This document shows positions 15,791 to 23,607 of a stretch of 50,679 nucleotides of DNA, piece after piece; positions within the stretch are counted from its first letter, which is position 1, and the number at the start of each line of letters is the position of its first letter. Source of the stretch: CAYONM01 sp964405325 (lineage in GTDB: Bacteria > Planctomycetota > UBA11346). The position numbers and the translations under genes are program-made. The notes below the pieces were generated by a model. It saw nothing but the letters and a program-made list of their open reading frames with translations. It was not told where the DNA came from and made no database searches. The stretch is taken from NCBI GenBank assembly GCA_964405325.1, contig CAYONM010000006.1:1-50679 (forward strand). Reading direction: 5' to 3'.

Positions 15791-17458
15791 TCACGGCTGG
15801 TTGTTGAAGAAGCCCTTGAACAAGGTCTGCAGGATGATCTTCAGATCCAACCACACCGACCATTCGCGGATGTACTGCAGGTCGTAGTTCACCCGTCGCT
15901 GCATGTCGTGCACGGTGGCGGTTTCGCCACGGGCACCACAGACCTGCGCTAGACCAGTGATGCCTGGCTTCACATAGTGCCGGCGCATCAGCTCTTCGAT
16001 ACTGCCGGTAAACTGATAATTGTGGCGGATGGCATGCGGCCGGGGGCCGACTACGCTCATGTCGCCATGGAGCACGTTCAGGAATTGCGGAAGTTCATCC
16101 AAACTGGTTTTACGCATAAAGCGCCCCAGCGGCGTGATGCGCGGATCGTTTTTCACGGCCTGAATGAAATGGGTGCTCTTGCTGTCGCCATAGCGACGGC
16201 GCGCACCGGAGGAAGCCACGCCAGTCGAAGCATCGTCAGGGAGGTAGTCATCTGAGGGCTGACGACGATAGCGAGCCGTGGTGCCCTGCCGGGTGCCGAC
16301 ATCAGAACCGCTTCCCGCCGAAGCCGCCACCAGGGCAATCGAAGAGAGCGTGTCCGGATGATCGCTACCTTGCGATGGGAACGTAGGCCAGAGTTTCTTC
16401 CAAGGCCGAGCGATCAGACTGAATACGACCATGATTCCTTGTCGCAGGCGGCTGTCCGCGGCATCCTCGTGGTACATGGTGCGGAACTTGTACATCCGGA
16501 ACACCCGACCATGGAGGCCGTGCCGTGGCTGGACGAAAAACACCGGGCCTGGGCTGGTCAACTTCACCAGGGTGGCACAGGTGATCATGATCGGGCTGAC
16601 GAGCAGCAGGATGGCGATTCCGAGCACCTTGTCCTCGATCCACTTCTGGATCTGGGCCTTCTCGTCCATGGGATTGGCCGACAGATCCACCACCGGCCGG
16701 CCGGCCAGATGCGAGGCCCGCGAGGAGAAGATGGACATGGCTTGGTAGTCGGGTGCATAGTTGATGCTGATGGGTGCATCGCGCAGCGCAGCGATGGTCC
16801 GCTTGATGGCGATTTCATCCCCCAGTCTGGCACAGATGATGACCCGGCTGACCCGCAGCCAACGGACCATACTCTCGAGCTGCTCCAAGGGACGTACCAG
16901 GATGTCGCCAAAACGCTGACTCCGCGCATCGTCATCGCCGTCGGCAATGCCAAGCACCCGGATGCCGAGCAGGGGATGTTTCTGGATATGCTGCTGCATG
17001 ACCGCGCATTGGTGGTGTTCACCCGCCAGGATCACGTTTTCTTGCGCCAGTCCTTCATCCAGCAAGCGCCGCGTCCGCCACCAGGCCAGGGAACGGAACC
17101 CCAACAGGATCATGGGTGATGTCACCATCCAACTGACATAGGCCAAGCGCGAGAAGGTCTCGCTGGTCTTGGTTGCATAGCCCATGAACAACAGCGCGCA
17201 AAACAGCATGGCCAAGCCGCTGAACAGACCCCGACTCCAGGCGATGAGGCTATTCTCGTGCAGGCCCTTGTAGGTTCCAGACATCGGGAAGATCGCCTGC
17301 GTCAGCAGAAAGATCAGGATGACCGGTACCCATTCCTGACCATCGGGTAGACGCCCATTGCGCCAATACCAGGTACCCAATGCCGTCAGACACAGCAGAA
17401 TCGGGTCGCCCCAGCGGAACACCAGCGATCGCAGCAGATGACCCTTATCAGAGACCAT
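15791..17458 (-). CDS. Polyprenyl-phosphate sugar phosphotransferase with an internal insertion
   Basis: A 555-residue WcaJ/WbaP-like enzyme expected to transfer a hexose-1-phosphate to undecaprenyl phosphate to start exopolysaccharide synthesis. The N-terminus has about four hydrophobic helices (residues 10-115), then a CoA-binding-like domain, a reentrant helix (GIAILLLVSPIMITCATLV) and the catalytic domain with MYKFRTMYHEDAAD, KNDPRITPLGRFMRKTSLDE, LPQFLNVLHGDMSVVGPRP and KPGITGLAQV. About 108 residues separate KFRTM from NDPRIT, where relatives have about 20. The extra part is rich in Ser, Gly, Arg and Asp. ATG 17458 follows AAGGGATGG; upstream in-frame ATG and GTG codons exist. No glycosyltransferase or flippase genes adjoin it, so it may work with a distant locus. 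Confidence 0.87.
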   Translation of the reverse strand: MVSDKGHLLRSLVFRWGDPILLCLTALGTWYWRNGRLPDGQEWVPVILIFLLTQAIFPMSGTYKGLHENSLIAWSRGLFSGLAMLFCALLFMGYATKTSETFSRLAYVSWMVTSPMILLGFRSLAWWRTRRLLDEGLAQENVILAGEHHQCAVMQQHIQKHPLLGIRVLGIADGDDDARSQRFGDILVRPLEQLESMVRWLRVSRVIICARLGDEIAIKRTIAALRDAPISINYAPDYQAMSIFSSRASHLAGRPVVDLSANPMDEKAQIQKWIEDKVLGIAILLLVSPIMITCATLVKLTSPGPVFFVQPRHGLHGRVFRMYKFRTMYHEDAADSRLRQGIMVVFSLIARPWKKLWPTFPSQGSDHPDTLSSIALVAASAGSGSDVGTRQGTTARYRRQPSDDYLPDDASTGVASSGARRRYGDSKSTHFIQAVKNDPRITPLGRFMRKTSLDELPQFLNVLHGDMSVVGPRPHAIRHNYQFTGSIEELMRRHYVKPGITGLAQVCGARGETATVHDMQRRVNYDLQYIREWSVWLDLKIILQTLFKGFFNNQP

Positions 17459-17821
17459 ACCATCCATCCCTTGGCACATTGAAGCACGTGGTACCACCCG
17501 TTTGCTCTACTGACACGGTCGTCTCCATCAGAGGGCGCTCACACGCCATGCTCAAGCTCGCTTCGCTCCATTTTGCCGGCCATTCCACTCCACCCCTCCG
17601 AACCTTCCAGTGCCAGTCAGGCTCGACCGCCGATCAGGCTCTGGTTTCGCGCCGCTGCGCGGTTTGAACTGATGTTCTTATGGACCCGTCACACTTGCTC
17701 TGAGCCCATCGATAGGTCTTTTGTACAGACCCCTTCGCTCGGCTCAAGGCATCTGAGTAAAACCCAATCAGATCATGACCGATCTGGTGACACGGCGCGA
17801 AAACGTCTGCGCGAAGCAGTC
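17459..17821. other. 363-base gap, no gene seen
   Basis: This stretch separates the sugar transferase gene from the DUF4380-like gene, both on the minus strand, so it should contain the transferase promoter. I see only a weak hairpin (CGCGCCGCTGCGCGG around 17647) and no credible gene, tRNA or repeat copy. Confidence 0.4.
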
Positions 17822-18745
17822 TCAATGCTTGGCAAAGCGACGGACCGCCGCCCCCTCCGGCGCGATCCTGCCGGCTCGCAGGCGCCAGGTTTCCACATGA
17901 CTGACCACGGCACCCGGCTTCAGGCTTTGAAACGGTGCCATGGTCTCCATTTCGACCATGAAGTTGTCTGGTCCGACGTAGGCGGCGATGTTGGTACCCA
18001 AGGGGTAAACCCCCAATTCCTGGTGTGCCGCTGAGATGGTGAAGGTGCAATCACGCGTGCGATCGCACAGTCCGATCACGCCAGCCGGAGCCAGCGCCAT
18101 GCGCTTGTTCTCGCGGCCCTGGGCCTGAATCACCAACGCATCATCGGTCACGGCAAACTGATCGTCGACAAAACCGCTCTGCCCTTGCCCCCCTGCCCAT
18201 TTGGCAAAATGGACGATGGTCGCGGTGTTCCACTCGGAGTCGTCGCCCAGGGGAACCACATAGCGGCAATCGGGGCTGGGAACGGTGCAGGTCAGGCCCC
18301 AGATCCCACCGGAAAACAGCATCACGCCTTCATTACGCAGCAGATGCTCCACCTGCACCGTATCCGCTGCGATCGCCCGGATACGCAGGCCCTTGCGCAC
18401 TTGATTGACCGCATCGGCAGCAGCCCAGATCTCCAATTGGTCGCCTTGCAGCTTCGCCTCACCGGCTTGGCTGTCGGGAACGTAGGTCTCTTCCGCTTCA
18501 TCGGCGCCTGGTCTGGCCACCCATAGTCGATGCCCCCCACGCAGGAACCAGTCTTCACCCCGATGCGGCATCTCGCGAACGTACTGTGCTGGATCCTCAG
18601 CCCATAAGAGCAGATTCTCCCCATCCCGAAGCCGCCACTCGGCGATACGCGGTCCCAGCCCGTGGACCACCGTCATCACCAGAGAACTGGTGGTCAGACG
18701 ATGCGCCGCAACGCCCTGCCACTCCAATGCCTGCCATTCACTCAT
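17822..18745 (-). CDS. DUF4380-like mutarotase-fold protein
   Basis: A 307-residue protein resembling DUF4380, a branch of the galactose-mutarotase-like beta-sandwich. Supporting features are GLGPRIAEWRLRDGENLLLW near residues 29-48, FLRGGHRLWVARPG near 67-80, and a long series of beta-strand-like segments ending with SHVETWRLRAG. Similar GPRI...GGHRLW proteins occur in Planctomycetota and relatives and have no established function; sugar binding is inferred from the fold. No signal peptide is seen. ATG 18745 is chosen because GGGAG lies six bases upstream. The gene begins 164 bases after the small unknown gene on the same strand. Confidence 0.7.
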   Translation of the reverse strand: MSEWQALEWQGVAAHRLTTSSLVMTVVHGLGPRIAEWRLRDGENLLLWAEDPAQYVREMPHRGEDWFLRGGHRLWVARPGADEAEETYVPDSQAGEAKLQGDQLEIWAAADAVNQVRKGLRIRAIAADTVQVEHLLRNEGVMLFSGGIWGLTCTVPSPDCRYVVPLGDDSEWNTATIVHFAKWAGGQGQSGFVDDQFAVTDDALVIQAQGRENKRMALAPAGVIGLCDRTRDCTFTISAAHQELGVYPLGTNIAAYVGPDNFMVEMETMAPFQSLKPGAVVSHVETWRLRAGRIAPEGAAVRRFAKH

Positions 18746-18909
18746 CTGCCACTCCCGTGAACACCAGGAAACGGCAGGCCGGTTTGCTGTCAAACGTGGA
18801 CGGTGAGAATCTGATGCTGCCACATCTTCGTCATCGCGTCTTGCATCAACCACACGATGCGGCACCACCCGATCTCGTTGCCCTGACAGACCTCGCGGCT
18901 CGCCCAGCA

Positions 18910-19329
18910 CTAGACGGCGTCGCTGTCCATATGCGGCGGTCGCAACTGTTCCAAGACCACCACAGGACGATCCAGGAACGCGGCTGCTTCAAATAGGTGA
19001 CGGCAAATGCAGAGCTGCACAGACGCTTCGTTCAAGAGCTGTTCATACATCCGCGCCATGCCGTAGCTCACATCGCTGGTCGCGAGTATCGCCGAGCGGA
19101 TCGGGCCTTGGATGGGCCACCGTTCCCGACGGTGACACACCAGTTCGCCGACCTGGATGGCATCGTCCGAAGCGATCCGACAGTGATTCAGATCGGTAAA
19201 ACGATCGGCCTGATGCCAATACGGCTGTTCGGCGTGCTGCCGGAAGTACTCCCGCAACGTGGCGCTGCCAAGGACGCCATCGGGCCGAAAAATGAGGAGA
19301 TGCAAGGGCTCATCGTACCACGTCGTCAT
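18910..19329 (-). CDS. Small protein of unknown function
   Basis: A 139-residue soluble protein I cannot place. It begins MTTWYDEPLHLLIFRPDGVL, has alternating strand and helix character and a conserved-looking FTDLNHCRIASDD centre, and ends with LDRPVVVLEQLR. The pattern vaguely recalls STAS/SpoIIAA-like proteins, without a decisive motif. The start has no Shine-Dalgarno sequence, but a TAGTAT box ends six bases upstream with TTGCCA 18 bases further, so the message would be leaderless. It is divergent from the CJM1_0395-type gene. Confidence 0.6.
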   Translation of the reverse strand: MTTWYDEPLHLLIFRPDGVLGSATLREYFRQHAEQPYWHQADRFTDLNHCRIASDDAIQVGELVCHRRERWPIQGPIRSAILATSDVSYGMARMYEQLLNEASVQLCICRHLFEAAAFLDRPVVVLEQLRPPHMDSDAV

Positions 19330-19335
19330 AACCGA

Positions 19336-19365
19336 ATACTACCATGCAAAAGCGTTCTCTGGCAA
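19336..19365 (-). promoter_or_regulatory. Candidate sigma-70 promoter of the 139-residue gene
   Basis: On the minus strand TTGCCA (19360-19365), an 18-base spacer, then TAGTAT (19336-19341). The ATG at 19329 follows the -10 box by six bases, so transcription would start at the start codon. Confidence 0.5.
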
Positions 19366-19394
19366 GACGCAATAGGTCTTCCCAATCCCCTGCG

Positions 19395-19422
19395 TTGCCT
19401 GTCAAGGCCTTTATGATATACT
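19395..19422 (+). promoter_or_regulatory. Candidate sigma-70 promoter of the CJM1_0395-type gene
   Basis: TTGCCT (19395-19400), a 16-base spacer and TATACT (19417-19422). The GTG at 19429 lies six bases after the -10 box and the ATG at 19432 nine bases after, so the transcript would be leaderless. This is an AT-rich patch in GC-rich surroundings. Confidence 0.5.
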
Positions 19423-19428
19423 AATCGT

Positions 19429-20154
19429 GTGATGCAGAGCGCAGGCGTCGGCGAAACGACCACCATCAGCGCCTATCGACCGCTGGCCAGTACGACCACG
19501 CGGTCCAACGTCGTTGAGACTCGCCAGAACGACAGCGTCGCCATCTCCAACGAAGCCCAACAGGCGTTGAAGCAGGAAGCGGCGACCCAGCCGGTGGACA
19601 CGAGCCAGAACGACAAGGACCCGGAAGGCCGCAGCGAACGGACCCAACAACGCAATGGCGTCGAATTGAATACGGACGAGTTGCGTCTATTGCGCAAATT
19701 GTCGCAACGCGATCGCGAAGTCCGCTCCCATGAGCAAGCGCATCAGACGGTGGGCGGCCAGTACGCCGGATCTGCCAGCTATACCTACCAGACCGGCCCC
19801 GACCGACGACGCTATGCCGTTGGCGGCGAAGTTGACATCGACACCGGTAAGGAATCCAAACCTGAAGCCACCCTCCGCAAGGCCCGTATCGTTCGCCGTG
19901 CGGCACTTGCGCCGGCCGAGCCCAGCGCCCAGGACCGATCGGTTGCTGCCACGGCCTCGGTCATGGAGGCCGAAGCCCAGCGCGAAATCATCAGCGCACA
20001 GATGGAAGCCCGCCGCGAACAGGCGGACAAACAGGATGAGACCGGCGAAAGCCAGCAGGATCAAACCGCTTCCGAGAGCGAAACCTTGGACTCCAAGGCG
20101 ACACAACCAGTGAAGGAAGCCGGCGCCACGGTGGACAACGATACCACGGCATAA
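19429..20154 (+). CDS. Putative metalloprotease, CJM1_0395 (SprA-related) family
   Basis: A 241-residue protein with a disordered, Gln/Glu/Thr-rich N-terminus, a conserved core at about residues 85-145 and a Glu/Gln-rich helical tail. The core reads LRLLRKLSQRDREVRSHEQAH, then QYAGSASYTYQTGPDRRRYA and VGGEVDID. It contains an HExxH-like SHEQAH motif, and this region is the hallmark of the family annotated as putative metalloprotease CJM1_0395; protease activity is not established. No signal peptide is seen. Start is GTG 19429 or ATG 19432; neither has a Shine-Dalgarno sequence, but a promoter lies directly upstream. Confidence 0.8.
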   Translation: MMQSAGVGETTTISAYRPLASTTTRSNVVETRQNDSVAISNEAQQALKQEAATQPVDTSQNDKDPEGRSERTQQRNGVELNTDELRLLRKLSQRDREVRSHEQAHQTVGGQYAGSASYTYQTGPDRRRYAVGGEVDIDTGKESKPEATLRKARIVRRAALAPAEPSAQDRSVAATASVMEAEAQREIISAQMEARREQADKQDETGESQQDQTASESETLDSKATQPVKEAGATVDNDTTA

Positions 20155-20203
20155 CCCTGTCACGCATTGACTCCGATTCGGGAGACCGCAAAAAGGCCTG
20201 ATC

Positions 20204-20219
20204 GTGCACGCGCGTGCAC
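20204..20219. promoter_or_regulatory. Perfect palindrome, candidate LacI-family operator
   Basis: GTGCACGCGCGTGCAC is a perfect 16-bp palindrome with a central CG, the usual centre of LacI-family operators. It lies 27 bases upstream of the epimerase ATG, and a LacI-type regulator is the second gene of that operon. Autoregulated repression is inferred. Confidence 0.55.
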
Positions 20220-20246
20220 CCAACGACACCGAACAGGAGATCAGGT

Positions 20247-21305
20247 ATGCAGACGCTGCAAGGCCCTGGCATTTTCCTCGCACAATTTCTGGGCGATCAG
20301 CCTCCCTTCGACACCCTCGATCACATCGCCAGCTGGGCCGCAGAACTCGGTTATCGCGGCATCCAGATTCCGAGCTGGGATGCCCGCTGCATCGACCTGG
20401 ACCTGGCTGCCACGAGTGACGACTACTGCCAGGAGCTGAAAGGAAAACTGGCCGAACAGGGCCTGAGCATCACCGAACTCAGCACTCATCTGCAGGGTCA
20501 GTTGGTAGCGGTCCATCCCGCCTACGACGAACTCTTCGACGGCTTTGCACCCGCAGCCGTGCACGGCAACCCCACGCAGCGCAGTGCCTGGGCCATCGAT
20601 CAGCTCAAAAAAGCTGCCCAGGCTTCGCAACGTCTCGGCCTCAACGCGCTCGCCACTTTCTCTGGCGCACTCTGTTGGCACACGGTCTACCCCTGGCCGC
20701 AGCGACCCGCCGGCCTGGTGGAGGAGGCTTTCGGCGAATTAGCCAAACGTTGGCTACCAATCCTTGATGTTTTCGACAACTGTGGTGTCGATGTCTGCTA
20801 CGAAGCCCACCCCGGTGAGGATATTCACGACGGCCTCAGTTACGAACGTTTCTTGGACGCGGTTGGCGGTCACCAACGTGCCTGTCTGTTGTACGACCCC
20901 TCCCACTTCGTTTTGCAGCAGCTGGACTATCTGCACTTCATCGATTTGTATCACGACCGCATCCGCGCCTTCCACGTCAAGGATGCGGAATTCCGTCCCA
21001 ATGGCCGCGTCGGCGTGTACGGAGGTTATGCCGGCTGGACCGAACGCGCCGGTCGCTTTCGGAGCCTCGGCGATGGACAGGTCGACTTCGCCGCCATTTT
21101 TAGCAAGCTGGCGCAATACGACTTTGCTGGCTGGGCGGTGCTGGAATGGGAATGCTGTCTGAAACATCCTGAGCAGGGCGCTGCCGAAGGGGCACCATTC
21201 ATCCGTGACCATATCATCCGGGTGACCGACAAGGCCTTCGACGACTTCGCTGGTGCCGCAGCTGACGCGGCCCGCAATCGTCGCATTCTGGGCCTGGATC
21301 GTTGA
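20247..21305 (+). CDS. Sugar phosphate isomerase/epimerase (xylose isomerase-like TIM barrel)
   Basis: A 352-residue protein of the AP-endonuclease-2/xylose-isomerase-like TIM-barrel family, similar in layout to IolE/YcjR-type enzymes. Likely metal ligands are the Glu in CYEAHPGEDIHDG, the Asp and His in LLYDPSHFV, the His in AFHVKDAEF and the Glu in VLEWECCL. These enzymes epimerise or dehydrate keto-sugars. The ATG at 20247 is preceded by AGGAGATCAGG; an in-frame ATG 33 bases upstream is less likely. It is the first gene of a three-gene operon with a LacI regulator and a Gfo/Idh/MocA dehydrogenase, a combination that suggests oxidation of a sugar followed by epimerisation or isomerisation. 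Substrate unknown. Confidence 0.85.
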   Translation: MQTLQGPGIFLAQFLGDQPPFDTLDHIASWAAELGYRGIQIPSWDARCIDLDLAATSDDYCQELKGKLAEQGLSITELSTHLQGQLVAVHPAYDELFDGFAPAAVHGNPTQRSAWAIDQLKKAAQASQRLGLNALATFSGALCWHTVYPWPQRPAGLVEEAFGELAKRWLPILDVFDNCGVDVCYEAHPGEDIHDGLSYERFLDAVGGHQRACLLYDPSHFVLQQLDYLHFIDLYHDRIRAFHVKDAEFRPNGRVGVYGGYAGWTERAGRFRSLGDGQVDFAAIFSKLAQYDFAGWAVLEWECCLKHPEQGAAEGAPFIRDHIIRVTDKAFDDFAGAAADAARNRRILGLDR

Positions 21306-22303
21306 TGCCACCACGCGTTTCACGCGATGATGTCGCGCGCCTTGCTGGCGTTTCCGCCAGCACCGTCAGCCGGGCGTTGAACAACAGTCCCCTCCTGCCC
21401 GATGCCACGCGCCACCGGGTCCAGGAAGCGGCTGCACAGCTGGGCTATCAGATCAACGCCGCCGCGCGCAGCCTGGCGGCACGACGCTGTTTCCGGCTGG
21501 GTTTCGGCATGCCGGGCGACCCCAAGGTTGGCGCCCTGCGCCTGGGCTATTACGCCGGACTCCTGGCCGCCTGCGTGGGGCAAGCGGCCAAGGTCGGCTA
21601 TCAGCTGAGCATCGTCCTGCATCAGGACACCGCCGCCGACGCCAAACACCTGCAGCGGCAAGTGGAACAACATCAGGTGGACGGCTTCATCCTTGCCGGC
21701 CTCCGGAAACGCTCCCCCCTGGCGACGCAGTTGCGCAAACTCGCCATCCCCTGCGTCCTCATCGGCAGTCGCCAAAATGGCCTCCCCTGCATCGACTTCG
21801 ATCCCGGTCCGGGTATCCGTGCCCTGGCCCTGCATGCGGCGGAAACTGGACGTCGACGGATGCTGCTGATCACCGGCGACCCGGCTTTTCGAGCTACGGA
21901 AACCCAGTTGTCGATATGGGAAACCATGCAGGCTGCCGATCTGGTGGACTGCCAGACCCGGATCTGCGGCAGCTTCGGTATCGGCGCCACGCTGCGTGCC
22001 CTGGGAGAAATCCCGGACCCCACCGCCTACGACCTGATCGCCTGCGCCAATGACCGTTCGGCCATCGGCGCCTATCGTTACCTTCGGCAACACGGACTGA
22101 AACCGGGTGCGGATATCGCCGTCTGCGGCTTCGACGACGACGAGCATGCCCGCATCCTTGATCCCGGCCTGACCACCGTGCTGCAGCCCCGCAACGAAGC
22201 CGGTGCCTTGGCCGTGGACCTTCTGGTCAACGGCCAGCAGCAACCTATTGAAGCAACCGTCCATCTCCTGCCGACCGCGCCGGTCTTCCGGGAATCATTG
22301 TGA
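21305..22303 (+). CDS. LacI-family transcriptional regulator
   Basis: A 332-residue repressor. The LacI helix-turn-helix occupies residues 5-30 (RDDVARLAGVSASTVSRALN) with hinge helix INAAARSLAARR near 51-62; the rest is a periplasmic-binding-protein-like sensor domain, with DLIACANDRSAIGAYRYL and ADIAVCGFDDDEHARILDP typical of the second half. The start overlaps the epimerase stop by one base (TGATG), so the two are coupled. It probably controls its own operon by way of the palindrome at 20204-20219 and responds to a sugar handled by the flanking enzymes. Confidence 0.9.
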   Translation: MPPRVSRDDVARLAGVSASTVSRALNNSPLLPDATRHRVQEAAAQLGYQINAAARSLAARRCFRLGFGMPGDPKVGALRLGYYAGLLAACVGQAAKVGYQLSIVLHQDTAADAKHLQRQVEQHQVDGFILAGLRKRSPLATQLRKLAIPCVLIGSRQNGLPCIDFDPGPGIRALALHAAETGRRRMLLITGDPAFRATETQLSIWETMQAADLVDCQTRICGSFGIGATLRALGEIPDPTAYDLIACANDRSAIGAYRYLRQHGLKPGADIAVCGFDDDEHARILDPGLTTVLQPRNEAGALAVDLLVNGQQQPIEATVHLLPTAPVFRESL

Positions 22304-22359
22304 ATCCATGAGTGATCAACGGCATGCCACCGGCTGCCAATGTACCAAAGGAACCTGTT

Positions 22360-23514
22360 ATGCGAAAAATCCGTTACGGCATGGTCGGCGGCGGCCGCGG
22401 TGCCTTTATCGGTGCGGTGCACCGGATCGCGGCGGCCATGGATGGCCAGTACGAACTGGTCTGTGGGGCCTTCTCTTCCGAGCCCGAGCGTAGTCGTGCT
22501 TCCGGTGCCGATCTGTACCTATCACCGGATCGCTGCTATGGCGATTTCCAGGAAATGATCGCGGCAGAGAGCACGTTGCCCGAGGACCAGCGCATGGAAC
22601 TGGTCAGCATCGTCACCCCCAATCATATGCACGGTCCGGTCATCAAAGCTGCGATCGCCGCTGGTTTTCACGTCATCTGCGACAAGCCCCTCTGTCTCAG
22701 TGTCGATGAGGCCATTGCCCTGAAAAAACAGGTCGATGCGTCCGACCGTATTTTCGCCCTGACCCACAACTACACCGGCTATCCCATGGTCAAACAGGCG
22801 CGCGACCTGGTCCGCGACGGATCCATTGGCGCGGTCCGCAAGGTGGTGGTGGAATACCCGCAAGGTTGGCTGTCCACCCGCCTGGAAACCACCGGCCAAA
22901 AACAATCCGGCTGGCGCACCGATCCAAAGCGTGCCGGCGCCAGCTGCTGCATGGGCGACATCGGCTCGCACGCCGAAAACCTGGCCGAATATATTACCGG
23001 ATTGCGCATCACCGAACTGTGTGCCGACCTCACCACCTTCGTCGCAGGCCGTGAGCTGGAAGACGATGGCAATGTTCTGATCCGGCTGCAGAACGGTGCC
23101 AAAGGCGTGTTGCACGCCTCGCAAATTTCGGTTGGCGAGGAAAACGGCCTGAACATCCGCGTCTATGGCGAAAAAGGCGGTTTCCGCTGGCTGCAGATGG
23201 AGCCCAATACCCTGAACGTGCTCTGGGGTGATCGCCCAGCCGAACGCTGGCGCTGCAACCAAGCCTACACCAGCGCAGCCGCACAGTACGCCGCCCGCAT
23301 TCCACCCGGCCACCCCGAAGGCTACCTGGAAGCCTTCGCCAACCTCTACCGCAACGTCGCGACCTGCATCCAGTCCCGCCTGGCCGGCATTAAAGCACCG
23401 GCAGAGGCCCAGGACTTTCCCACCATCGCAGACGGTCTCCGTGGCATGCAATTCCTGGCCACGGTCCTGGAAAGCGCCCAGTCGGATGCCAAGTGGACGC
23501 CGTTTCCCAAGTAG
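22360..23514 (+). CDS. Gfo/Idh/MocA-family oxidoreductase
   Basis: A 384-residue NAD(P)-dependent sugar dehydrogenase. The Rossmann motif GMVGGGRGAFIGAVHR is at residues 7-22, the catalytic lysine motif CDKPLCLS near 108-115 (the usual EKP is DKP), and CCMGDIGSHAENLAEYITG near 200 carries the conserved Asp and His. The C-terminal alpha/beta domain is complete. ATG 22360 has AAAGGAA six bases upstream; an upstream in-frame ATG would add 16 unconserved residues. It lies 56 bases after the LacI gene. The likely reaction is oxidation of a ring or polyol hydroxyl, working with the epimerase of the same operon. Confidence 0.88.
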   Translation: MRKIRYGMVGGGRGAFIGAVHRIAAAMDGQYELVCGAFSSEPERSRASGADLYLSPDRCYGDFQEMIAAESTLPEDQRMELVSIVTPNHMHGPVIKAAIAAGFHVICDKPLCLSVDEAIALKKQVDASDRIFALTHNYTGYPMVKQARDLVRDGSIGAVRKVVVEYPQGWLSTRLETTGQKQSGWRTDPKRAGASCCMGDIGSHAENLAEYITGLRITELCADLTTFVAGRELEDDGNVLIRLQNGAKGVLHASQISVGEENGLNIRVYGEKGGFRWLQMEPNTLNVLWGDRPAERWRCNQAYTSAAAQYAARIPPGHPEGYLEAFANLYRNVATCIQSRLAGIKAPAEAQDFPTIADGLRGMQFLATVLESAQSDAKWTPFPK

Positions 23515-23566
23515 CAATCACTCGGTAACATCATGTCGCCGTCACACCCCCTTGAACCAGACCCTT

Positions 23567-23600
23567 CCGATCACGGATAACCATGGTCATCCGTGATCGG
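23567..23600. terminator. Hairpin between the convergent MocA-type and RND genes
   Basis: CCGATCACGGAT (23567-23578) is perfectly complementary to ATCCGTGATCGG (23589-23600) around a ten-base loop. It sits between the two stop codons. No T-run follows on either strand, so it may terminate in both directions or simply be a palindromic site. Confidence 0.4.
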
Positions 23601-23607
23601 TCACCAC

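Noticed and set aside
17459..17821. Possible tRNA or small RNA gene in a 363-base gap.
   Set aside because: No cloverleaf, T-loop motif or terminator was found by eye.
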